Origin: an uncultured Acetatifactor sp.
Lineage (GTDB): Bacteria > Bacillota > Clostridia > Lachnospirales > Lachnospiraceae
Assembly (NCBI GenBank): GCA_948496895.1
Contig: CAOOJO010000131.1
Location: 1-7,261, forward strand
Length of the DNA stretch: 7,261 bases
Reading direction: 5' to 3'
Part shown: piece after piece, positions 1 to 6,900 of the stretch
Layout of the letters: each line of letters starts with the position of its first letter
Numbering within the stretch: position 1 is the first letter of the stretch
Notes under the pieces: generated by a model
What the model saw: the letters and a program-made list of their open reading frames with translations, nothing else
Database searches by the model: none
What the model was told of the DNA's origin: nothing
Made by a program: the position numbers and the translations under genes

Positions 1-12
1 CGGGCTAGAAAT

Positions 13-57
13 GCAAAATAGTACATAGCCGGGGGAATTTCGGGCAAAAAAGTACAT
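13..57. repeat. Pair of 14-bp direct repeats upstream of the MATE promoter
   Basis: The 14-mer GCAAAATAGTACAT at 13-26 recurs at 44-57 as GCAAAAAAGTACAT, matching at 13 of 14 positions. The two copies start 31 bp apart, close to three helical turns, so they lie on the same face of the DNA. The second copy ends at the first base of the putative -35 box. This arrangement is typical of binding sites for an activator or repressor that contacts direct repeats (AraC-type regulators are one example). No regulator gene is visible in the window, so the role is inferred. The AT-rich core makes chance recurrence possible. Confidence 0.4.
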
Positions 58-85
58 TGCATCTTTTCCGGAGAAGGCCTATACT
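57..85 (+). promoter_or_regulatory. Putative sigma-A promoter of the MATE gene, with operator-like palindrome in the spacer
   Basis: TTGCAT at 57-62 (3 of 6 matches to the -35 consensus) is followed after exactly 17 bp by TATACT at 80-85 (5 of 6 matches to the -10 consensus). Transcription would start near 92, leaving a leader of about 57 nt before the ATG at 149. The spacer contains CTTTTCCGGAGAAG at 63-76, a dyad with 6 of 7 symmetric pairs, a good position for a repressor that competes with RNA polymerase. The weak -35 would fit a promoter needing an activator at the upstream direct repeats. All of this is pattern matching. Confidence 0.5.
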
Positions 86-112
86 TTGTCGGAAACGATA
101 AAGTTCGGACTA

Positions 113-127
113 TCCCGGAAAACGGGA
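113..127 (+). other. Small GC-rich hairpin in the MATE leader
   Basis: TCCCG at 113-117 pairs with CGGGA at 123-127 around a five-base GAAAA loop. It sits between the predicted transcription start (about 92) and the Shine-Dalgarno site at 135-140, leaving that site free. There is no T-tract after it, so it is not a terminator. It could stabilise the 5' end of the mRNA or be incidental, since the stem is only five pairs. Confidence 0.3.
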
Positions 128-134
128 GTTGGAA

Positions 135-140
135 AAGAGG
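135..140 (+). promoter_or_regulatory. Ribosome binding site fixing the MATE start
   Basis: AAGAGG lies 8 nt before the ATG at 149. The same frame could be opened earlier with TTG at 86, but that codon overlaps the edge of the predicted -10 region, falls before the likely transcription start and has no Shine-Dalgarno sequence. The ATG at 149 is therefore preferred. Confidence 0.7.
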
Positions 141-148
141 TTACATAC

Positions 149-1492
149 ATGACGAAAGATATGACGCAGGGAAGTCCCATGAAGTTGATTCTGGGGTTTT
201 CCGTTCCGCTTTTATTCGGATTCCTGTTCCAGCAGTTCTACAGCCTTGTGGATACGGTGATCGTAGGGCGCTTTCTGGGCACGGACAATCTGGCGGCAGT
301 GGGGGCCACGGGCTCCGTGAACTTCCTGATCATCGGCTTCTGCATGGGGGTGTGCAGCGGCTTCTCCATCCCGGTGGCCCATAAGTTCGGGGCCAGGGAC
401 TACGCGGATTTGCGCAGGTATGTGGCAAACTGCGTATGGCTCTCCATAGGTTTCGCGGCGGTGCTGACTGTGGCCACGGCGGTTCTGGCCAGGCAGATCT
501 TGGTCTGGATGCGCACGCCTTCGGACATCATCGACAGGTCATATGCCTACATATACGTCATCTTCCTGGGAATCCCGGTGACATTCCTCTACAACATGAC
601 CTCCGGTGTCATCCGGGCGCTGGGGGACAGCAGGACGCCAGTGATCTTCCTGGTGATGTCCTCCTTCCTGAACGTGGGCCTGGACCTCTTCTTCATCGTG
701 AACCTCCATACGGGGGTACAGGGGGCGGCCCTGGCCACTGTGATCTCCCAGGGGGTGTCGGGGGCGTGCTGCCTGCTGTTCATGGTGAAGAAGTTCGAGA
801 TCCTGCGGATCCGGCGGGAGGAGTGGAGGCCGGACGGCCATCGGATGCGGATGCTGTGCGGCATGGGTGTGCCCATGGGGCTGCAGTATTCCGTCACGGC
901 CATCGGCAGCGTGATTCTGCAGAGCGCCACCAACACCCTGGGATCGAACGCCGTGGCGGCAGTGACCGCATCAGGGCGGATCAACGGCTTCCTGGCCTGT
1001 CCCTTTGACGCCATGGGCTCCACCATGGCCACCTACGGCGGGCAGAACATCGGGGCCAAGCGGCTGGACCGTATAGGCCAGGGGCTGAAATCCTGCGTCA
1101 TGCTGGGGATAGGGTATTCCGTAATCGCGCTGTTCGTGAGCATCTTTCTGGGCAGGCCGCTGGCCTCCCTTTTCCTGGATGCCTCCGAGAGCGCCATTAT
1201 CGACAATGTGCGCTTCCTGTTGATTGTCAATACCGCAAGCTATGTCCTGCTGGGGCTGGTGAACATCATCCGCTTCCTGATACAGGGGATGGGCTTCCCC
1301 ACCTTCGCCATCCTGGCCGGGGCGCTGGAGATGGTGGCCAGGAGCGCGGTGGGATTCGTGCTGGTGCCCTTACTTGGGTTCACGGGCGTGGCATTGGGGA
1401 GTCCCCTTGCGTGGCTGTTCGCGGACTTATTCCTGATTCCGGCGTACTTCCATGTCCGCAGGAAGCTGGAGAGGCAGTTTTCGGAGACGTGA
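149..1492 (+). CDS. MATE-family multidrug/cation efflux transporter
   Basis: This 447-residue integral membrane protein should export drugs or other organic cations in exchange for Na+ or H+. It belongs to the MATE family (multidrug and toxic compound extrusion), and its length is normal for that family. About twelve hydrophobic segments are visible, the first near residues 13-33 and the last near 413-436. The N-terminal QQFYSLVDTVIVGRFLG stretch (28-44) is typical of clostridial MATE proteins. GVIRALGDSRTP (153-164) has a counterpart in the second half at IRFLIQGMGFPT (374-385), reflecting the internal duplication of the family. A charged cytoplasmic link (about 214-236) separates the halves, and the tail is short and basic. 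No signal peptide is expected. The substrate cannot be read from sequence. It is convergent with the next gene, and no transposon or operon partner is seen. The frame is intact. The family call is firm; coupling ion and substrate are unknown. Confidence 0.95.
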   Translation: MTKDMTQGSPMKLILGFSVPLLFGFLFQQFYSLVDTVIVGRFLGTDNLAAVGATGSVNFLIIGFCMGVCSGFSIPVAHKFGARDYADLRRYVANCVWLSIGFAAVLTVATAVLARQILVWMRTPSDIIDRSYAYIYVIFLGIPVTFLYNMTSGVIRALGDSRTPVIFLVMSSFLNVGLDLFFIVNLHTGVQGAALATVISQGVSGACCLLFMVKKFEILRIRREEWRPDGHRMRMLCGMGVPMGLQYSVTAIGSVILQSATNTLGSNAVAAVTASGRINGFLACPFDAMGSTMATYGGQNIGAKRLDRIGQGLKSCVMLGIGYSVIALFVSIFLGRPLASLFLDASESAIIDNVRFLLIVNTASYVLLGLVNIIRFLIQGMGFPTFAILAGALEMVARSAVGFVLVPLLGFTGVALGSPLAWLFADLFLIPAYFHVRRKLERQFSET

Positions 1493-1508
1493 CAGGCAGG
1501 GGCGGCAG

Positions 1509-3800
1509 CTACTGGCCGGTCTCCAGCGTCCTGGACGCGAAAGCAATCTCCTGCTCCAGGTAGTCCGGCACCGGGGTGTTGCTGTTGCGCAGCTTCTGGC
1601 GCAGCATGCTCAGCTTCTGCACCCGCTGTCCGGACAGGATCCTCTGGCGGCCAAGGAGCTCCGAGAACATGGGGTTCTGCTCCAGCGCTGCGTCCATGGA
1701 GGCGGGGAGAGGGCAGTACAGGAACAGGATCCTGCGGGCCACCTTGTTCATCCTGGCCGAGCCGCTGCTCTCGTAGAAGATCCAGGTGATATAGTCCCTG
1801 ACGAACATCTCCCGGAAGCTGTTCTTGGCCCGGACCAGGCTGTTCTGCAGCTTCTCCTTGGCGTCCTTGCTCAGCTCCGTGTTCTTCTTGTAGAACTGCA
1901 TGTAGTCGAAATATTCGCTGGTCAGGGAGGGCTCCGACACATCGTTCCAGCGGCCGCTCTGGATGCGCTTGCACATCTCCCAGCGGAATTCGCCGGTCAT
2001 GCGGACGATTGCCGTGTCCAGGCTTTCCATGTAGAACGCGGGCAGGATCATGCGGCTGGGGCTGTTGCGCTTGCGGCCCTCGATCTCCTGCCACAGGGAG
2101 CCCCTGATCCCGGCGTTGGGCATCAGGATGATGTCGGGCAGGTATTCCACATGCATGGGCTCCCGGTTCATGGCCTGGGCCAGGTCGTAATCGATGGTCT
2201 CCCGGTAGAACGCGGAGAAGTCCACTTTCCTTAGCATGTTCAGGGCGCTTTCCACTTTCTCCGGGGTGACGAAGGAGTCCCTTAGGTCTTTGAGCATGTT
2301 CTCGGCGGTGAACAGCGGGCAGAAGGTGGTCACCCGGCCGAAGGTCACCTTGTTGGCGCTGGGGAAGAGGTTCTCCAGCTCGTAGCGCACCTTCGCCATG
2401 CGGTCATTCTCCAGCTCGGCCACCTGGGCGGCGGAGAGGTTGTTCTTTTTCTTCTGCAGATAGACATAGTCATCGTAATCCTCGTCCAGCTCGCTGCGGC
2501 TGGGGTTCTTTTCCCCGTCATAGATTGCCATCAGCCAGTCGTAGAAGGTGTAGACGCCCATCTGGCCCGGCTCGCTCATATAGCTGGCCAGGCGATAGAG
2601 GGCGACGGCATTGTCTTCCCCTGCCAGCTTCTCGTCCACATAGCCGAAATACAGGAACATCCGCACGGAGACGGGCATGCCTGGCACGGACAGGGAGCGC
2701 TGGAACACCTCCGTGTACAGGAGATAGAATTCGTCTGTGAGCTTCCTGCGCAGGCGGGTGCACTCGTCGTCCGTGGAGTTTTTGTCCCTGGTGCTCCTGT
2801 AGAGGGAGACATGCTCCCGGAAGGAGGCTTCCTTCTCACCCTCAAGCCCGGCATAGTCCAGAATGGTCTCCAGAGAACCCTCCAGGAGCTGCAGGACATC
2901 CGCATCGGAGCCGTCCCCCGCGCCCTGTGCCGCATCGGGGTGCTGGAGAGCACCCTCTTTCCGGCGGAAGGCCTCCACCCGGGTCTGCGCCTGTGCCTCA
3001 GGAGGGATGTCATATTCATCGGGCAGGAAGAGCATCTGCTCGATGCTCTCATACAGCTCGCTGGCGTCCTGTCCCTCCTGGCGAAGGCGGTAGTAGAGCT
3101 TGGACATAGCGTCGAAGAGGTCGTTTCCCGAGGGGCTGAAATAACAGCTTACAATCTGGGAGCGGTACTGTGCCTGTGCCTCCAGCACCCGGTAGGACTT
3201 GTTCAGATCCAGGGAGCCCTTCCGCAGGGCACCCAGGGACAGGCCCGGCTCCCGCAGCAGAACAGCGGAATCGGCGCTCATATAGATGCGCTGCAGCGCG
3301 GCATAATACCTGCTCAGCCATTCATCGCTGGAGTCCTCCAGGCTGGGGGCGATGGCCTCCACCTCCGCAGGGATGCGGGAGGGCGCCTTATGTCTCTCGC
3401 ACAGGTCGGCGTACAGCTCACAGTCGGTTCGGAGCCTGCGGTAGAGATTGGCGCTGGTCACCTCCGACAGGGAGCACTGCTCCAGCATGGCATTGAACTG
3501 CCGCAGGAGGGACAGGATGAAGAGCTTCGCGATGTCGGGACGCTTCCGCATCAAATCCTCCAGGGCCTCCAGGCTGGTCAGGGGGTAGGGCATGAGGGTG
3601 GTATCCTCTAAGGCGGTGTAGGTCAGAAAGTGTATTTCCGAGCATATCTCACAGATGCCCGCCACATCTCCGTTTCGGATCTGGTAGGAGCCCCCGGGAC
3701 ACTGTACCTCCACCTGTCCCTGGGAAATCAGGTACAATGTGGTCATGGGCTGTTCGCTGCTGCAGATGGTCTTGGATTTTTCAATAACGATTCCTGGCAT
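1509..3800 (-). CDS. Large cytosolic protein with N-terminal degenerate cyclic-nucleotide-binding domain
   Basis: This 763-residue protein starts at an ATG preceded by AGAAAGGA with 8 nt spacing. Residues about 15-105 look like a cAMP-receptor-type beta roll followed by a helix: LYLISQGQVEV (22-32), IRNGD (41-45), TALEDTTLM (62-70), then a long helix to about 109. The phosphate-binding cassette is not canonical: the usual FGE motif is absent and there is no arginine between residues 43 and 84, where the cyclic-phosphate ligand normally sits. No helix-turn-helix follows, so it is not an ordinary Crp/Fnr regulator. The remaining 650 residues are soluble and mostly helical in character, with a Gly/Ala/Asp-rich linker near 283-300, an acidic Tyr-rich patch near 438-448 and a proline/aromatic-rich stretch near 554-590. 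I do not recognise any catalytic motif or membrane segment there. It lies 132 bp downstream of the activase gene on the same strand, suggesting a shared transcript and a role in controlling or assisting that enzyme. That function is inference. Confidence 0.8.
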   Translation of the reverse strand: MPGIVIEKSKTICSSEQPMTTLYLISQGQVEVQCPGGSYQIRNGDVAGICEICSEIHFLTYTALEDTTLMPYPLTSLEALEDLMRKRPDIAKLFILSLLRQFNAMLEQCSLSEVTSANLYRRLRTDCELYADLCERHKAPSRIPAEVEAIAPSLEDSSDEWLSRYYAALQRIYMSADSAVLLREPGLSLGALRKGSLDLNKSYRVLEAQAQYRSQIVSCYFSPSGNDLFDAMSKLYYRLRQEGQDASELYESIEQMLFLPDEYDIPPEAQAQTRVEAFRRKEGALQHPDAAQGAGDGSDADVLQLLEGSLETILDYAGLEGEKEASFREHVSLYRSTRDKNSTDDECTRLRRKLTDEFYLLYTEVFQRSLSVPGMPVSVRMFLYFGYVDEKLAGEDNAVALYRLASYMSEPGQMGVYTFYDWLMAIYDGEKNPSRSELDEDYDDYVYLQKKKNNLSAAQVAELENDRMAKVRYELENLFPSANKVTFGRVTTFCPLFTAENMLKDLRDSFVTPEKVESALNMLRKVDFSAFYRETIDYDLAQAMNREPMHVEYLPDIILMPNAGIRGSLWQEIEGRKRNSPSRMILPAFYMESLDTAIVRMTGEFRWEMCKRIQSGRWNDVSEPSLTSEYFDYMQFYKKNTELSKDAKEKLQNSLVRAKNSFREMFVRDYITWIFYESSGSARMNKVARRILFLYCPLPASMDAALEQNPMFSELLGRQRILSGQRVQKLSMLRQKLRNSNTPVPDYLEQEIAFASRTLETGQ

Positions 3801-3820
3801 AGTGCTTTTCCTTTCTTATT

Positions 3821-3836
3821 AAAATCGCTGTGCGAT
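3821..3836 (-). terminator. Weak intercistronic hairpin with short T-tract (possible attenuator)
   Basis: Read on the minus strand, ATCGC (3836-3832), loop ACA and GCGAT (3828-3824) form a five-pair stem followed by TTT and an AT-rich run. The stem is too short and the T-tract too brief for a strong intrinsic terminator. Coming just after the long inverted repeat and ending a few bases before the Shine-Dalgarno site of the downstream gene, it could cause partial termination or pausing. It may equally be a chance stem. Confidence 0.3.
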
Positions 3837-3846
3837 GGCTCTAAAG

Positions 3847-3903
3847 CTAAAGTCCGCTCGGCGCACACATCCTGAGAGAAACTTTCATTCGAAGTGCACT
3901 CAT
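3847..3903 (-). CDS. Possible 18-codon upstream ORF inside the inverted repeat
   Basis: On the minus strand an ATG (3903-3901) follows GAGAGG (3916-3911) with a 7-nt gap, an excellent ribosome binding site. The frame reads MSALRMKVSLRMCAPSGL and stops at TAG (3849-3847), exactly at the outer end of the inverted repeat. The ATG is 29 nt after the activase stop codon, and the TAG is 46 nt before the ATG of the downstream gene. The Shine-Dalgarno bases are paired in the hairpin (3912-3916 with 3874-3878), so translation and folding would compete, as in a leader peptide. The peptide is basic, with no amino-acid run suggesting classical attenuation. It could be a by-product of the palindrome, hence the low confidence. 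Confidence 0.3.
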   Translation of the reverse strand: MSALRMKVSLRMCAPSGL

Positions 3904-3936
3904 GAAAGTTCCTCTCGTGCGCCTTCGGGACTTTAG
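3847..3936. repeat. Long bulged inverted repeat between activase and cyclic-nucleotide-domain genes
   Basis: Three blocks pair across the element: 3847-3855 with 3928-3936 (9 pairs), 3860-3866 with 3917-3923 (7 pairs) and 3874-3888 with 3902-3916 (14 pairs and one A-C mismatch). Between them are a 4x4 internal loop and a one-sided 7-nt bulge. The 13-nt apical loop holds the self-complementary octamer AGTGCACT (3893-3900). The outer ends are CTAAAGTCC and GGACTTTAG, like short terminal inverted repeats, and the right arm includes the activase stop codon. CTAAAG is also tandemly repeated at 3841-3852. It could be a REP- or MITE-like dispersed element, or an RNA hairpin that stabilises or attenuates the transcript. 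There is no T-run directly after it on either strand, so it is not a classical terminator. The pairing is seen directly; the role is open. Confidence 0.85.
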
Positions 3937-6900
3937 TGTTCGGTTTTATGGTTCAGGTTCTTCTGGGCCGTGGACAGCATCAGCTTGATGCGGTTCAACT
4001 GGTTCACCTCGCTGGCGCCCGGATCGTAGTCAATGGCCACGATATTGGATTCAGGGTAGCTCTTGCGCAGGGCCTTGATGACCCCCTTGCCCACCACATG
4101 GTTGGGCAGGCAGCCGAAGGGCTGGGTGCACACGATATTGGGCACGCCCTCATGGATCAATTCCACCATCTCTCCCGTCAGGAACCACCCCTCCCCGGTC
4201 TGGTTGCCGATGGAGACGATGGGCTCCGCGTAGGAGGCGATGGTCCGGATGGGCGTAGGCGGCGTAAAGTGCCTGGATTTCCGGAACGCCTTCGCCATGC
4301 TTCCTCTAAGCACATGCTCTATGGCCCAGATGCCCAGGGAGCAGGCGCGGGCGGCTTTTTTGCTGGTGCCCAGATGCTCAGCTTTGTAAATCTGGTTATA
4401 GAAGCAGTACAGCATGAAGTCCATCAGGTCCGGCACCACGGCCTCCGCCCCTTCGCTCTCCAGAAGCTCCACCAGATGGTTGTTGCCCGCCGGGGAGAAC
4501 TTCACCAGGATCTCCCCCACGATGCCCACCCGGGGCTTCTGGATGTCCCGGAGGGGAATCTCGTCGAACTCCCGGATGATGCTACGGCACATTTTACCGA
4601 ATCGAAGCAGGTTCACATGCTTCGCGGAGACGAAATCCTGTGCTTTTTTTACCCATTTCCTGTGCAGGGCATCTACGCTGCCCGGGGTGGCCTCATAGGG
4701 GCGCATCCGGTATACGCAGCGCATGAAGATGTCGCCAAGCTGGGCGGCCAGGGCTGCGCGGATCAGCATGTCGGCATTCAGATGGAAGCCGGGATTGCTC
4801 TCGATGCCGGCCAGGTTCAGGGAGATGACGGGAATCTGCTCCATACCCGCCTTCTGCAGGGCCCTGCGGATGAAGCCCACGTAATTGGTGGCGCGGCATC
4901 CGCCGCCGGTCTGGCTCATGACGATGGCGGTCTTGTGCAGGTCGTACCGTCCCGACTGCAAGGCCTCCATGATCTGCCCCACCACCAGCAGGGAGGGGTA
5001 GCAGGCGTCATTGTTCACGTATTTCAGCCCCACGTCCACGGAGTGGCGGTTGTCGTTGTCCAGGACTATGAAATTGTAGCCGCAGGCGTTGAAGGCCGGC
5101 TGCATGATCTCGAAGTGGATGGGGGACATCTGGGGGCAGATGATGGTGTAGTCCTTTCGCATCTCCTCGGTGAACGGCACCTTCTCTATGGCGGAGGAGC
5201 GGAGCGTGCGCTCCTTGTGGTTCCTTTCCCGCACCTTGATGGCGGAGAGCAGGGAGCGCACCCGGATCCTGGCGGCCCCCAGGTTGTTCACCTCGTCGAT
5301 CTTCAGGCAGGTGTATATCTTGCCGGAGCCGGACAGGATGTCGTTCACCTGATCCGTGGTCACCGCGTCCAGGCCGCAGCCGAAGGAGTTCAGCTGGATC
5401 AGGTCCAGGTAGTCCACCGTCCTCACGAAGCTGGCGGCGGCATAGAGCCTGGAGTGGTACATCCACTGGTCGGATACGATGAGAGGTCTCTCCGGGCATC
5501 CCAAGTGGGAGACGGAGTCCTCCGTCAGCACCGCCACGTCGAAGGAGGTGATCATCTCTGGCAGGCCGTGGTTGATTTCCGGGTCGATGTGGTAGGGGCG
5601 CCCGGCCAGCACGATGCCCCGCTTTCCGGTCTCCTGGAGCCAGGCGATGGTCTCCTCCCCCTTCTTCCGCATGTCCATGCGGGTGCGGTCCAGCTCCTCC
5701 CACCCGGCGGCGGCGGCAGCGGCCACCTCCTCGGCGGGCAGCTCCGCGAACTCTCTGGTCAGGGCCTCCGTGACGGTGGAGATGTCCCGGAAGGACAGAA
5801 AGGGATTGCGCAGCGTCGCCTGGCCGTTTCCGATGGCCTCCACATTGTTCTTGATGTTCTCGGAGTAGGAGGTGACGATGGGGCAGTTGTAATGGTTGGT
5901 GGCCCCCTCCACCTCGTCCCGCTCATAGAACAGGGCGGGGTAGAACACGAAGTCCACCTTCTGCCGGATCAGCCACTCCACATGGCCGTGGGCCAGCTTG
6001 GCGGGGTAGCACTCCGACTCGCTGGGGATGGACTCGATGCCCAGCTCGTAGATCTGGCGGTTGGAGCTGGGGGAGAGGAGCACCCGGTATCCCAGCCTGG
6101 TGAAGAAGGTATGCCAGAAGGGATAGTTCTCGTACATGTTCAGCACCCTGGGGATGCCCACCGTGCCCCTGGGGGCCTGGTCCGGGGCCAGGGACTCATA
6201 GGAGAACAGGCGCTTCAGCTTGTACTCGAAGAGGTTGGGCACGTTGTGGGCGTTCTTCTGCCCGCCGATGCCCCGCTCGCAGCGGTTGCCGGAGATATAC
6301 TGACGGCCTCCCGAGAATTTGTTGATGGTGAGGCGGCAGCTGTTGGTGCAGCCCCGGCACTTCGCCATGCTGGTCTCGTACTTCAGGGCGCAGAGCTTCT
6401 CGTAGGAGAGCATATGGGTCTCATACCCCGCCTCGAACCGCTCCCTGGCGATCAGCGCCGCGCCGAAAGCGCCCATGATGCCCGCGATATCGGGCCGGAT
6501 GGCCTCACAGTCCGCGATTTTCTCAAAGCTGCGCAGGACGGCGTCGTTGTAGAAGGTGCCGCCCTGGACCACGATGTTCTTTCCCAGCTCCGAGGCATCG
6601 GACACCTTGATGACCTTGAACAGGGCGTTCTTGATCACGGAGTAGGCCAGCCCCGCGGAGATGTCGGGCACGCCTGCGCCCTCCTTCTGGGCCTGCTTCA
6701 CCCTGGAGTTCATGAACACGGTGCAGCGGGTGCCCAGGTCGATGGGATGCTCCGCGAAGATGGCGGCCTGGGCGAAATCCTCCACGCTGTAGTTCAGGGA
6801 TTTGGCGAAGGTCTCGATGAAGGAGCCGCAGCCCGAGGAGCAGGCCTCGTTGAGCAGCACGCTGTCCACCGCGTGGTCTTTGATCTTGATGCATTTCATG

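Noticed and set aside
86..148. N-terminal extension of the MATE protein from a TTG at 86
   Set aside because: The TTG directly follows the -10 box and precedes the likely transcription start, has no ribosome binding site and adds 21 residues unlike a MATE N terminus. The ATG at 149 has AAGAGG at good spacing.
539..1032. Minus-strand and alternative-frame ORFs within the MATE gene
   Set aside because: They overlap a well-supported transporter gene, lack ribosome binding sites I can recognise and have no protein-family features.
1452..3611. Long plus-strand frames at 1452-2234 and 2811-3611
   Set aside because: They are antisense to the 763-residue gene, in codon register with it, rich in L, G, H, Q and V, lack recognisable domains, and arise from the same third-position GC bias.
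3818..3845. Possible minus-strand promoter TTTAGA - 16 bp - TTTAAT before the cyclic-nucleotide-domain gene
   Set aside because: The predicted start (near 3811) would remove most of the Shine-Dalgarno site at 3809-3816, leaving a nearly leaderless mRNA. The match is likely a by-product of local AT richness.
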